Assembly (NCBI RefSeq): GCF_002116635.1
Contig: NZ_LQPW01000158.1
Location: forward strand, 1-57,621
DNA length: 57,621 nucleotides
Source: Mycobacterium szulgai
GTDB lineage: Bacteria; Actinomycetota; Actinomycetes; Mycobacteriales; Mycobacteriaceae
Direction: 5' to 3'
The notes beneath the pieces are model-generated. The model was not told where the DNA came from. It was given only the letters and a program-made list of their open reading frames with translations, and did no database searches. Position 1 is the first letter of the stretch. The number at the start of each line of letters is the position of its first letter. Of this stretch, positions 26,700-36,123 are shown one piece after another. Position numbers and translations under genes: made by a program.

Positions 26700-27479
26700 T
26701 CAAGTCAGGTCGGTCGTCATGGCCGCACGCTCCAGGTCGAGCAGCTGCTCGCCGTGGCGTTCCTCGTCGTAGGCCTTGCGTCCACCCCGCAGGCCGAACA
26801 ATCGCTTGGAGACCAACAGGTAGATCACCGCGGCGACATTGATGCTGAAGGTCACCACCCGGGTCATCGTGATGCCCTTGGCCAGGTCATGGATTTCCAG
26901 CGGCAGGAAGATGGATGTCGCAATCACCGCGAAGTACTCACCCCAGCGTTTCAGCAGCCACAGGCCGACGCCCTCGATGACTTGCAGAACCGCATAGCAG
27001 GCCAGCATCGCGGTGATCAGAGCCAGCGTGGAAGGCTTTGCTGCCAGTGCTTTTTCCAGCTCGTGTATCGCCGACATCTGGTCGACCTTGAAGCCGGCCG
27101 CGCGGAACACCGGCAGGTCGCGGTCGAGCGTCGCCTGGATCGCACCGCGAGCACCGCGAAACTCCCATACCGCCCAGGCCGCAAGCGCCAGCACCAGTGC
27201 CCGCAGCAGCCGCTCGACGCCGAGCGCACGGAGGATGAGGGCCTGACGTAATGCCTTGCCGCGCATGATCATTGGCGCATCTTCCGGGTGGCCACGACCA
27301 TGCGGTTCACCCAGGGCGAAGTCGCCGCAGCGCAGGCAGCGCCACACTTCACCGAGCTTCGTCTTGGCGTGCAGCCGATCGGCGAGTTCCTCATCGTCGG
27401 GTGCATAGGTCGCGTGCCCGCTGATCGCGCAGGTGATCAACTCCCACCGGTTGGTGCCACGATTGTCATGCTTGGCCAC
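26700..27479 (-). CDS. DUF2127 membrane protein
   Basis: 259 residues. The N-terminus is soluble and has a zinc-ribbon-like CLRCGDFALG (about residue 47). About four membrane helices follow, with the DUF2127 features LEKALAAKPSTLALITAMLACYAVLQVIEGVGLWLLKRWGEYFAVI. GTG 27479 has AAGGAG at a spacing of 6. Function is unknown. It follows the frameshifted MmgE/PrpD gene by 32 bases on the same strand. Confidence 0.75.
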   Translation of the reverse strand: MAKHDNRGTNRWELITCAISGHATYAPDDEELADRLHAKTKLGEVWRCLRCGDFALGEPHGRGHPEDAPMIMRGKALRQALILRALGVERLLRALVLALAAWAVWEFRGARGAIQATLDRDLPVFRAAGFKVDQMSAIHELEKALAAKPSTLALITAMLACYAVLQVIEGVGLWLLKRWGEYFAVIATSIFLPLEIHDLAKGITMTRVVTFSINVAAVIYLLVSKRLFGLRGGRKAYDEERHGEQLLDLERAAMTTDLT

Positions 27480-27511
27480 TTGCGCTCCTTCGCTGGCGAG
27501 CGATGCGCCGA

Positions 27512-28926
27512 TCATTCTTTCATCAGTCGCAGCGTGCTACGTGGACGTTGGGCGGTGCGGTTCACCGCGCCGAGCAGGCTGGTGAGTTCGGCGATCGGGA
27601 TCTCGTCGATGCGGTCGATCGCGGCGATGATGTCAGTGCGCAGCTCGTCGTCGCAGAACGGCTCGGCCAGCCAGTGAAACTTCTCGACAACACGGTCCCA
27701 GGACAGCGGCCGGGTGGGCGACCCCTCGTACTCCGCTTCCTCGCGGCTGAACTCGCGCCCGTCGCGCATCCCGACGCACACCCGCGCCGCGGTGCGACCC
27801 GGATAGCCGGCCGTCAGGTCGGCTGCCGGCCTCACGTCGACGCGCGCCAGCAGGTCTTGGACGTCGGTGCGCCGGACTCGCTCGGTTTCGAGCTGCTCGG
27901 GGCCGACGCCGCCGTCCAGCAGTGCGACGGCTGCCAGGTATTTGAGGTTGTAGTCGGCCTGCTCCTTGGTCCACGGATGTTCTTTGCCGCCGTATGCTCC
28001 CCCGCCGGCGAAGTCGTACGCGCCCTGAAACACCTCGAGGGTGATCCGCTCGACGTCGTCGCCGCGGATGTCGTTGGCGTCGCGGATGGCCAGCGTGGTG
28101 TCGATGATGACCTGTCCATGGATCAGCGCGCAGTACTGCTTGAGATAGGTCCGTTCGACGGCGGTCAGCGCTTTGTCGTCGGTGTGGAAATCGATCTGTT
28201 GATCGAAGAGCTGCACCAAACCGTGTGGTCCCTCGAATAAGGATTTGGGACCGGTAACGCCGCGAGCGGCCAAGACCGTCGTGTAAACCGCGCGCATACC
28301 GGTGATGGCCGGCGAGATGCCTTTCCAGTTGGACACCGGTTCGGCGTGCACCGTGGCAAGCGAGACGTTGTCGGCCGCGGCGCCAGCGATCGCATCGGCG
28401 GTCTGTTGGGCGTCCAGTCCAAGCAGCTTGGCCGAGCCGGCCGCAACCGACATCGCCAGCTGCAGCGCGTGATTGAGCCCCCGCGCCATGACCGGAACCT
28501 GGGCACTGAACCGGCATTGCACTTCGTAAGCCACGGCGAGTGCCAGCAGGAAATCCGCTCCGTCGGCGTTGTCTTGTTCGGCCACGGCCAGGATGGCACC
28601 GAGATTGTCGGCCGGGTGACACAGGCCGCCCACCGTCAGATAGGTGTCGAGCAGATCGGGGTAACGGACCAGCACCGCGTTGAAGAATGGGCCTGATCCA
28701 CCGAGACACGCCCGCCGCCGACCAGCGTTGCGGTGGGGCGGCCGCTGAATTGCTGGGTGTGCTCGCGGATGGCCGGGATGAGCTCGCTGCCAAGTGCGCC
28801 GATCGCGCAGGCGACGCTGTCCAGCACGTTGCGCTTCATCAAGGCCCGCGCCCGCCCGGCCAGATCCGCCGGTCCGGCGGCGACGACAAAACCGGCCAGG
28901 TCGTCAACAACGTAGTTATCCGCCAT
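27512..28926 (-). pseudogene. MmgE/PrpD family protein gene with a one-base frameshift
   Basis: The N-terminal part (from ATG 28926, MADNYVVDDLAGFV...) and the C-terminal part (ending at 27512) are in different frames. They join at about 28689-28692, where one C is missing from a C run on the coding strand; restoring it gives VDQAPFFNAVLVRYPD, the expected family sequence. The repaired protein would be about 471 residues, full length for MmgE/PrpD (2-methylcitrate dehydratase-like). All else looks intact (VPVMARGLNHALQLA, GGKEHPWTKEQADYNLKY). It is either a recent mutation or a sequencing error. Confidence 0.75.
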
Positions 28927-29145
28927 GAATCGACTCGAGCGCCGCAACCACCCACCGTCCAGTTTTGACTCACACTAATCACACTGGCATCGCCGTCTTC
29001 GATAACCAAGCGGCAGCTGTGATGGCGCCCGCGATATCAAACATTCGACGGCAATACGGCCCCGACGTAGCGAAGGGCGCGGCGGTAGCCGAGCGGGGCG
29101 AGGCACTCAGCGCGGCCGCCCCTATCTGGGTATGAGCGGATGACG

Positions 29146-29803
29146 ATGACGGCGCCGAAATGGATGGCGTTTCCGCCTGAAGTTCATTCGGCCTTGCTGC
29201 GCAGCGGCCCGGGGTCGGGGTCGCTGTTGGCGGCGGCGGGGAGCCGACCGCCGCTCGTGGTCGTTGCCGTCGGAACGAAACGGTGCGGCAGTTGGCCGAC
29301 GCGCAGGCTGGAATATGGCAGGGGCCGAGTGCGCAGAGCCGACTGCGGCTACAGGTATGCGAGGTTTGTGCCCCCTGCGTGATGGCCCCTCCGGGCGGGC
29401 TCGGCTCCGGAATGACTACCAGCGGCCAGCTTCAGCACTAAAAGAAGGGCACGGATCCAAACACGGCTGCCGCGGCGACAGCAGCGGCACGAGAACAGAC
29501 GCGTGCACGGCCGTGCCGACGTGCCAAGCATCAGCGTGACTACGGCGAAGAGCCCATGGATATGAATGTCGACCGACCCAGACTGTGCCGCGCCCTCAGG
29601 TTAGCAGCCCGTAGCGCCGACGGTGGCCTCGGATCAGGGCCCCGGAGTGTTGGGATTCGCCAGGGCCGCAAGGAAATCCGGTGTCACCCAGGCAGCGGGC
29701 TTGACCACGCTAGCCGGCGATGAGTTCGGCGACGCGCCGACAATTCCGATGGTGCCAGGCACCTGGGGTCGCGGACCCCGGCAAGCCTGCCGAGCCCCGG
29801 GAT
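29146..29803 (+). pseudogene. Decayed PPE gene
   Basis: The start is a typical PPE N-terminus (MTAPKWMAFPPEVHSALL, then GPGSGSLLAAAG). After about 40 codons the frame breaks; in another frame LADAQAGIWQGPSAQS carries the WxG turn. Most of the middle is missing. C-terminal PPE remnants follow in further frames: PMDMNVD near 29560, then SDQGPGVLGFARAARK and AGLTTLAGDEF near 29630-29740. The order of the pieces is that of a normal PPE gene with large internal deletions. It cannot make a functional protein. The right boundary is approximate. Confidence 0.75.
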
Positions 29804-29886
29804 GTAGAAGACGACTCCTGATGAGAAGCCGTACGGCAAAACCCCAAATCAGTGGTCAGCAACACCAACCATCTATCCGTTTCACG

Positions 29887-29913
29887 TACCCCCGCGGGGC
29901 GGCTAGGTATAGT
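29887..29913 (+). promoter_or_regulatory. RicR-type box and -10 of the ricR-like gene
   Basis: TACCC-N5-GGGCG (29887-29901) differs from the RicR box TACCC-N5-GGGTA at two bases. A TATAGT -10 element (29908-29913) follows 6 bases later. This fits autoregulation of the repressor gene downstream. Confidence 0.5.
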
Positions 29914-30074
29914 GGCTGTATCAATTGCCGCGATAGGTTGTGGCAGTCAGTGATCAGTCACCCGTGGCGGTGTCGAGGTGGCCAAGTCCAAGATCGGCGG
30001 CGACGACGACCGCGATGGCAGCGGTGATGTCCGGCGTCGGCGTCACCATGAGCAGGAAGGCCGAGGTCGATCCG

Positions 30075-30389
30075 ATGACAAAGACGCCGGAAGGCCAGGC
30101 GACAGCCACCTACGGATACGTAGCGCACAAGGACAGCTACGCCAAGCGGCTGCGCAAAATAGAGGGTCAGATCCGTGGCATCGCGAAGATGATCGAAGAG
30201 GACAAGTACTGCATCGACGTCCTCACCCAGATCAGCGCCGCCAATAGCGCCTTACGGTCAGTGGCGTTGAACCTGATCGATGAACACCTCGACCATTGCG
30301 TAAGTCACGCGCTCGCCGAGGGTGGCGAGCAGGCCGAGGTGAAGCTCGCCGAAGCCTCCGCTGCCATCGCACGACTCGTTCGTTCCTGA
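30075..30389 (+). CDS. RicR-like Cu(I)-sensing repressor (CsoR family)
   Basis: 104 residues, closest to M. tuberculosis RicR (Rv0190): YAKRLRKIEGQIRGIAKMIEEDKYCIDVL and NLIDEHLDHC match it almost word for word. All three Cu(I) ligands are present with CsoR-family spacing: Cys46, His71, Cys75. In the family the apo-protein binds TACCC-N5-GGGTA sites and leaves them when Cu(I) binds. ATG 30075 was chosen on length; the frame is open to 29940. Boxes of this type lie in front of the metallothionein-like gene and many genes to the right, making this the probable regulator of the region. It may be RicR itself or a paralogue. Confidence 0.85.
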   Translation: MTKTPEGQATATYGYVAHKDSYAKRLRKIEGQIRGIAKMIEEDKYCIDVLTQISAANSALRSVALNLIDEHLDHCVSHALAEGGEQAEVKLAEASAAIARLVRS

Positions 30390-30507
30390 TCGCGACCGCT
30401 GATTGAGCCGGGCTGTTTGGCAGAAGCGCCGCGACAACCGTGTCGCCTAAAATGCCTTGAGCTACTTCATCTCCCGGCCAGCAAACATGTATGCCCCTTG
30501 ACGCTAA

Positions 30508-30526
30508 TACCCTACCCCGGTACTGT
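30508..30526 (+). promoter_or_regulatory. RicR-type box overlapping the metallothionein promoter
   Basis: TACCC-N5-CGGTA (30508-30522) has one mismatch to the RicR box. A TACTGT -10 box (30521-30526) overlaps its right arm and ends 7 bases before the GTG start. A repressor bound here would block the promoter. Confidence 0.6.
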
Positions 30527-30533
30527 TATATGC

Positions 30534-30650
30534 GTGAACGAACCTAAATCCTGCCAATGCAAGTCCACCGGCTGTAAGTGTGGTAACTCGGCTTGCACCC
30601 AAGCACCGGGGTGCAACTGCGGTCACCCGGACTGCACCTGCAACGACTGA
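30534..30650 (+). CDS. Small Cys-rich metallothionein-like protein
   Basis: 38 residues with 9 Cys and 1 His: Cys at 7, 9, 14, 16, 21, 27, 29, 34 and 36, mostly in C-x-C pairs, and GHPDC near the end. This density and pairing is that of a metallothionein binding a Cu(I) or Zn(II) cluster. It is not the same sequence as M. tuberculosis MymT, though both are tiny, Cys-rich and under a RicR-type box. GTG 30534 sits 7 bases after a -10 box, so the mRNA is probably leaderless; upstream codons in the same frame lack Cys and cross the promoter. A strong terminator follows 6 bases after the stop. It is the second gene after the RicR-like repressor. Confidence 0.8.
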   Translation: MNEPKSCQCKSTGCKCGNSACTQAPGCNCGHPDCTCND

Positions 30651-30656
30651 TTACCT

Positions 30657-30694
30657 ATAGCCACGGCCGCGACTCCCCTTGCGGCCATGGCTAT
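30657..30694 (+). terminator. Hairpin terminator after the metallothionein-like gene
   Basis: Two 14-base arms (30657-30670 and 30681-30694) pair at 13 of 14 positions around a 10-base loop, followed by TTTC. It begins 6 bases after the stop codon. Confidence 0.7.
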
Positions 30695-31054
30695 TTCGCG
30701 GGAACGCGACTGAAGGTCGGCCGCATGCTAGCGCCCGGCGCAGCGCGGCGCGTCGCCTATATCGCGATGTTTCATATCGTGATCGGTGACCCGCGCTGCT
30801 CTGGATTGTCACTATCATGGTCGGGCGTCCGCATCGCAACATGGGTGTACATCCTTCGCGCAGAGTGCGCGACCGGGTGCGCAAGATAGGCGCCTGGTTA
30901 CCGCCAGAAACGGTGGATGAGGCGCTGTAAGCCGATTCAACCTTCCTTTCACTCCGGTGCTCGACCGCCCGCCCCGGCGCTGGCCCGACCAGCCGCCGCG
31001 CGCTTCGGAGACGCTGCCAGTAGGGCTGCAGCACGCCCTGATTCGTGATGTCGG
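30695..31054. other. Region without a confident gene
   Basis: No reading frame here has convincing coding character. One short frame ends near 30929 with KIGAWLPPETVDEAL, which could be the tail of a lost gene, possibly a transposase; this is too little to call. The end of the nuoN frame begins at 31055. Confidence 0.4.
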
Positions 31055-32473
31055 TTACTTCATCGACGCTGCAGCGAGCAATTCCCAGACCGGACCGGCT
31101 GCGACGCCGATCCCGAGGCTTAGGCCGGCGGCAAATATCGCGGTCCCGGTGGACCATCGTTTGGGCGCCAAGCCCGTCGGTGTGGCTTGAGATGGTTGAA
31201 ATAAAGGGATGATCCAGCGCAGGTAGTAGAACAGACTGATCAGGCTGTTGATGAACACCACCACCGCTAGCCACGCCTGACCGCCGTCCCAAGCAGCCGT
31301 GGCCGTCGTGAGTTTTCCGAGAAAGACGGTCGTCGGCGGGGTGCCGACCAAGCCGAGTAGGGCGACTATTAGCGCTCCCGCCAGCCAGGGCCGGGCGTGA
31401 GTCAGGCCACGGTATGCGTTGAGATCACGTCGATCGGGCAGCGCGGTGCTTACCGCGAATGCGGCACTGTTAGTCAGGGTGTAGCCGACTAGATAAAACA
31501 ACAAGGACGCAAGGGCAAGCTCGCTGCGGCCGGCGACGCTTACCGGCACCAGTAGATAGCCGACCTGGCTCACAGTCGACCAGCCCAAAAGTCGGCGGCA
31601 GTCCTGCTGCCAGTACGCCGTCAGGTTGCCCAACGTCATACTCGCAACGGCAAATACCGCGATCAGCAGCGGCCACGCCACTGTATGCGGCAAAACGCTA
31701 GCCACGCGATACAGCGCAACCAAGGCGCCGACCTTGGGAACCGTGGTCAAGAAGATGGCCGCTACGCCGTTGGCGCCTTGAGCGGCGTCGGGAACCCAGA
31801 AGTGCGCAGGCACGGCGCCGGCTTCAAACATCAGCCCTGCCAGGACGGCCACGAGGCCAGCCGCGACCACCGCCGCCGGTGCCCCGCCCAGTTGCGTGGC
31901 GAGTTCGTCGTAGCGGGTGGCCCCGGTGATCCCGTAGACAATGGTGATCCCCAGCAGCAGGGTGATGCTGAACAGCGCACCGAGCAGGTAGGTCTTCATC
32001 ACTGCCTCGGATGCCAGCGCTGTGCGCACTAGTCCGATCAGTCCGTACAGCGGGATGCTGGCGAGCAGAAATCCGGCGGCCAGGACCAGCAGGTCGCGAG
32101 CTCCGGCCAGCACCAGGATGCCCGCGGTCGAAAACAGAAGCAGCGCATAGCTTTCACTTTCCCGCGCCGATGCTGCGAGTTCATCGCCGGCTATCGCGAG
32201 AACCATCAGCACCCCAAATGCCGCGGTGATCCGGGCCACCGCGGTGGCGGTGTCAACGGCGAACGTGCCCTCGAATGCGGTCTGATCTGAGGCCGCCGTG
32301 CCGATGACCGCGACTGCGATCACACCGGTAAGGGTTGCGGCTGCAGCTATACGGGCCCACCACTGTCGTTTCCGGGGCAGAAATGATCCGCCGATCAGCA
32401 CCACCAGGCCGCCGCCGAATGTCAGCATCTCCGGCAACATCAGCAGCGGATGCATCCCGGTCTCGGCGTCCAC
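31055..32473 (-). CDS. nuoN: NuoN-like proton-conducting membrane subunit
   Basis: 472 residues with about 14 membrane helices, of the Mrp-antiporter/complex I ND2 family. Family features include the VPAHFWVPDAAQGANGVAAIFLTTVPKVGALVALYR segment (TM7-8, with Lys in VPKVG) and QQDCRRLLGWSTVSQVGYLLV. It is the last gene of an eight-gene operon and starts 3 bases after nuoM. In a full complex I it forms one proton channel; here no peripheral-arm subunits are encoded nearby. 'PAHFWVPDA' is typical of ND2 proteins, so the subunit assignment is firm. Confidence 0.88.
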   Translation of the reverse strand: MDAETGMHPLLMLPEMLTFGGGLVVLIGGSFLPRKRQWWARIAAAATLTGVIAVAVIGTAASDQTAFEGTFAVDTATAVARITAAFGVLMVLAIAGDELAASARESESYALLLFSTAGILVLAGARDLLVLAAGFLLASIPLYGLIGLVRTALASEAVMKTYLLGALFSITLLLGITIVYGITGATRYDELATQLGGAPAAVVAAGLVAVLAGLMFEAGAVPAHFWVPDAAQGANGVAAIFLTTVPKVGALVALYRVASVLPHTVAWPLLIAVFAVASMTLGNLTAYWQQDCRRLLGWSTVSQVGYLLVPVSVAGRSELALASLLFYLVGYTLTNSAAFAVSTALPDRRDLNAYRGLTHARPWLAGALIVALLGLVGTPPTTVFLGKLTTATAAWDGGQAWLAVVVFINSLISLFYYLRWIIPLFQPSQATPTGLAPKRWSTGTAIFAAGLSLGIGVAAGPVWELLAAASMK

Positions 32474-32476
32474 CGG

Positions 32477-33967
32477 CTATCTCCCGACCAACCCGATGAG
32501 CGTGTGGGAGGCCGGCTCGATCAGATCCAGCAAGGGGCGCGGGAAGACGCCGATTAGGGCTGAAAGCGTCAGGAGCGTTCCTGCCGACCCGATTTCGGAT
32601 GCATGCAGATCAATGAAGCCCTGCGAGTGGCACCGGGTTTCGCCGGTGAAGATGCGTTGCAAGGCACGCAAAAACAATGCCGCGGTGATTACGATGCCCG
32701 GCAATGCGATCGCAGTGAGCGGCGCAGCCGCGATGCTGCCGGCGAAAATCTGGAATTCGGCGACAAAGCCGGAAAGTCCCGGCAACCCTAGGGAGGCGAA
32801 CGCGCCGACCGTAAACAGCGCAGCCAGTTTCGGGGCCGGTGCGGCCAGACCGCCGTAGGCGCCCATGTCGTAGCTGGCGGCGCGCCCGTACAACACCCCG
32901 GCGAGCAAGAACAGCGCCCCGGTGATCAGACCGTGGCTGACCATTTGTGTGACCGCTCCGGTGATCGCCACCGCGCGCGCATCGGGGGTGCTCGCTGACA
33001 CCAGGCCGGCGGCGCCGACAGCCAGCACGATATAGCCCATGTGGTTGACCGAGGTGTAGGCCACCATGCGCTTAAAGTCATTCTGCGCCAACGCGACCAG
33101 CGCGCCGTAAAGCACCGACACAACGCCGACGACGATGATCACCCAAGCCCAAGCGCGCCAGGCGTGCGGGAGCATCGGCATCGCGATCCGCACGAACCCG
33201 TAGGTGCCCATCTTCAGCAGCACCCCGGCCAGCACCGCCGAGCCGATGGCCGGCGCATCGGTATGCGCAGGCGGAAGCCAGGTATGGAACGGAACCGTCG
33301 GGGTCTTGACCGCCAATCCGATCAGGATCGCCGCAAGAACCAGCCCACCGGCCAGCGGGCGACCGGCCAGCGGGGTAGTGGCGACCAGCTCGACCATGTC
33401 GAACGTGTGTGGATCGGCGGCGATGTACAGGCCGATGAAGCCCACCAGCAGCGCCAATGACCCCAGAAACGTATAGAGGAAAAACTTCAGCGCCGAGCGG
33501 CCGGCGTCACCATGGCCCCAGCCGGCGATCACGAAGTACATCGCCGCAATCGACAAGTCGAAGAACACAAAGAACAAAATGAGGTCCGCGGCCACGAACA
33601 ACCCCAGACTCACAGTCTGCAGAAACAGAAACAGGGCCGCCTGCGCGCGGGATCGGTCGCGCCCGCGCAGCCCATAAATCGCGCAGGCCAGAAAGATCAC
33701 TGCGGTCATGACCACCAGCGGCAAGGACAAGCCGTCGACACCCACGTGGTAGCTGCTGTTGACCCCCGGGATCCACGGCGCGCGCTCCTCGAAAGCCAGC
33801 CCGTTGGCACCCGGTGACTTGTACCGTGCCCACGCCACCACCGTCAGCACCAAATCGACGGCTGTGCTCGCGACCCATCCCCAGCGGGCCGCAATCTCCC
33901 AATTGCCCGGTAGCACAAGCACACCCAATGCGGCGGCCAATGGCAGAAAGACGATCAGAGTGAGCAC
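32477..33967 (-). CDS. nuoM: NuoM-like proton-conducting membrane subunit
   Basis: 496 residues, about 14 helices. The ND4 features TVPFHTWLPPAHTDAPAIGSAVLAGVLLKMGTYGFVRIAMPML and YTSVNHMGYIVLAVGA are clear. The TM5 carboxylate that is Glu in standard NuoM is Asp137 (FFVFFDLS), a conservative change at a key proton-channel site. It starts 3 bases after the nuoL stop and ends 3 bases before nuoN. Confidence 0.9.
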   Translation of the reverse strand: MLTLIVFLPLAAALGVLVLPGNWEIAARWGWVASTAVDLVLTVVAWARYKSPGANGLAFEERAPWIPGVNSSYHVGVDGLSLPLVVMTAVIFLACAIYGLRGRDRSRAQAALFLFLQTVSLGLFVAADLILFFVFFDLSIAAMYFVIAGWGHGDAGRSALKFFLYTFLGSLALLVGFIGLYIAADPHTFDMVELVATTPLAGRPLAGGLVLAAILIGLAVKTPTVPFHTWLPPAHTDAPAIGSAVLAGVLLKMGTYGFVRIAMPMLPHAWRAWAWVIIVVGVVSVLYGALVALAQNDFKRMVAYTSVNHMGYIVLAVGAAGLVSASTPDARAVAITGAVTQMVSHGLITGALFLLAGVLYGRAASYDMGAYGGLAAPAPKLAALFTVGAFASLGLPGLSGFVAEFQIFAGSIAAAPLTAIALPGIVITAALFLRALQRIFTGETRCHSQGFIDLHASEIGSAGTLLTLSALIGVFPRPLLDLIEPASHTLIGLVGR

Positions 33968-33970
33968 TTT

Positions 33971-35824
33971 TCACCTCACCGCCACAAGAAGCAAGACACC
34001 GAGTACGAGCACCGCCACCGCGGCGAAATAGTACTGGTGTAGTTGGCCGGTTTGCGGTCTGCGCGCCAGCTCCCCAAGCTGACGCATCCGCTTTGCCACC
34101 CCCTCCACCGCGGGATCCAGGACACGGTCATCGATGCCGGCCGCCGATCTGGCGGCTCGCAGCGATCCGACGGCGATCCGATCTACGGCCCGGTCCAAAA
34201 CGTGGTCATCGAAACGGGCCAGCACCGCGGCCAGGCGCATCGTTGGCTGTACGAAAGCCGCATTGGCGGCGCGTTCCAGCCCGAGCCAACTCGCAGCCCA
34301 CCGCGGCTGGGGCACCCCCCAGCGCAGCACCGCCGCCACCACCACAAGCGCCAACAACGCTGACGCCGCGAGTTCAGGTACCGCCGGGTATGTGGCGAGC
34401 CCGTTATCGAGAGCACGGCTCAACGTTGGCGCGACAGGCGCCATCACCAGCAGCCCCGCCACGGCGGCGCCCATAGCTAACACAACAAGCGGCACCTGCT
34501 CAAAAGTGTTGAGTGCTTTGGGAGTCGATTGTTCTGCCGCCGCGGCCGGGGTCGGCGTGCCCCACACGGCAACGAGGATCTTCGCCGCATAGGCCGCCGA
34601 CAGCGTGGCTGCCACCAGCCCGGTCGCATATAGGCCGACCGAGTGATCAAGGGCGACCGTCAGCACTGCGTCCTTTGTCGCCCATAGGGATAACGGCGCG
34701 ATGCCCGCCAAGGCGGCCGCGCCGACCGTGGCGCTCCAGCCGAGGACTGGCCATCGCCGGGCGACACCGCGCAGCTGGTCAAGCTGCTTGGTGTCCAGGA
34801 GTAAAAGCCATGCCCCGGCTACAAGAAACAGCCCTGCCTTAGTGAAGGCATGGGCGATGAGCTGCGCGGCTCCGCCACTTACTGCACCGACCCCGGCTGC
34901 CATCACCACGAACCCAAGCTGTGCGGCGGTGGAGGCGGCGAGCAACTGTTTAAGGTCGCGTTGGGCCACTGCGACCACGCCCAGCAGCACTGCGGTCACC
35001 GCGCCGGTCCAGGCCGTCGCGACGGCGGCCCATCCGGTGGCGGCCAGCAGCGGCTCAACGCGCAGCAACAAATACGCACCCATGGCGACCATGGCCGCCG
35101 AGTGCAATAGCGCGCTGACCGCGCTGGGGCCCTCCATCGCCCGGGAGAGCCAAAACGAGAACGGCAGCTGCGCGGCCTTACCCAGGGCGGCGATGAGCAG
35201 CCCGCAAGCAATCACATTGCGCCACACCGTGGTTGCGTGAGGCAGATTTGCCAGCGCTAGACCGGCGCCGCCCGCAAGGGCCGCGCCGGCGGCCAGATAC
35301 AGCCCCAGGTCCGCGGTGCGCGTGGTGAGAAAGGCAACAAGCCCGGCCGACATTCGAAAGTCATCACGCCACCAGAACCCGATCAGACCATAGGACGCCG
35401 CTCCCATGAGCTCCCACGCCAGCAGCAGCGCCGGCAGCGTCGCGGCGGTCGCCGTCAAGATCGCGGCCGCCGCGAACAACAGCATCAAACCGCCGAATCG
35501 GCCTGCAGCAACCCGAATCTCAGCAGCAGCGAACACCAGCACGAGCAGGGTGACGGCCGCGACGGCGGGAACCACCACCGCCGCCAGGGTATCCACGGTC
35601 AGCGCGAACTGCGCACCGGCGACAAAAGCGACGCTCACATCCGGCCGCGTAGTCGCCGCCACGATCGACAGCGCCACCACCACCGCCGCCGCCGCCGCCG
35701 CTACAGATATCGCGTTGGCGAATCGGTCCGCACGTCCGATTAGCAGCAATGCCGCACCGCATATGGCCGGAAGCACAATCAGCAGCCACAAGACCAGTTG
35801 CGATGTCGCGTCCACCGGGTTCAC
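33971..35824 (-). CDS. nuoL: NuoL-like proton-conducting membrane subunit
   Basis: 617 residues. The antiporter core holds the TM5 Glu138 (LLLAWELMGAASY), Lys216 (GKAAQLPFSFWLSRAMEGPSAVSALLHSA) and His241, all as in proton-pumping NuoL. A long C-terminal part (about 480-617) contains the amphipathic lateral-helix region and a final membrane anchor. The start codon overlaps the nuoK stop (ATGA). Intact channel residues suggest it can still move protons or other cations. Confidence 0.92.
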   Translation of the reverse strand: MNPVDATSQLVLWLLIVLPAICGAALLLIGRADRFANAISVAAAAAAVVVALSIVAATTRPDVSVAFVAGAQFALTVDTLAAVVVPAVAAVTLLVLVFAAAEIRVAAGRFGGLMLLFAAAAILTATAATLPALLLAWELMGAASYGLIGFWWRDDFRMSAGLVAFLTTRTADLGLYLAAGAALAGGAGLALANLPHATTVWRNVIACGLLIAALGKAAQLPFSFWLSRAMEGPSAVSALLHSAAMVAMGAYLLLRVEPLLAATGWAAVATAWTGAVTAVLLGVVAVAQRDLKQLLAASTAAQLGFVVMAAGVGAVSGGAAQLIAHAFTKAGLFLVAGAWLLLLDTKQLDQLRGVARRWPVLGWSATVGAAALAGIAPLSLWATKDAVLTVALDHSVGLYATGLVAATLSAAYAAKILVAVWGTPTPAAAAEQSTPKALNTFEQVPLVVLAMGAAVAGLLVMAPVAPTLSRALDNGLATYPAVPELAASALLALVVVAAVLRWGVPQPRWAASWLGLERAANAAFVQPTMRLAAVLARFDDHVLDRAVDRIAVGSLRAARSAAGIDDRVLDPAVEGVAKRMRQLGELARRPQTGQLHQYYFAAVAVLVLGVLLLVAVR

Positions 35825-36123
35825 CCGGCCAGGTCAGCGGCCATGTCGGTCATGTCGGCGCGGCGCTCGCGATGCAGCAACGTGGCCACCGCGAATCCCA
35901 TCGCCATCTCCACCGTCATGGCCGCGATGATCACCAGCAGCAGCACCTGTCCAGCCGGTGCGGGTGCACAAAACCACCAAAAGCTGCCGGCGGCAAGGAT
36001 AACCGCGTTGATCATCAACTCCAGGCCCATCATCACCATGACCACGACCTGTTGGGACAGTGCGCCGTAGAGTCCGACGCTGAACAGCGCCGCGGCGACC
36101 AACAGCACGGTCTGCAGCGTCAT
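35821..36123 (-). CDS. nuoK: NuoK-like membrane subunit
   Basis: 100 residues with three helices, standard NuoK length. The conserved glutamates of ND4L are visible: VMMGLELMINAVILA (first Glu) and MTVEMAMGFAVA (second Glu). The start overlaps the nuoJ stop by 4 bases and its stop overlaps nuoL. Confidence 0.92.
   Translation of the reverse strand: MTLQTVLLVAAALFSVGLYGALSQQVVVMVMMGLELMINAVILAAGSFWWFCAPAPAGQVLLLVIIAAMTVEMAMGFAVATLLHRERRADMTDMAADLAG

Noticed and set aside
30850..30929. Possible transposase tail (KIGAWLPPETVDEAL)
   Set aside because: Only about 20 residues, no inverted repeats and no further pieces; not enough for a mobile-element call.
30651..31292. Reverse open frame of 213 codons next to nuoN
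   Set aside because: It crosses the terminator and the nuoN end, and its composition is that of random GC-rich DNA.
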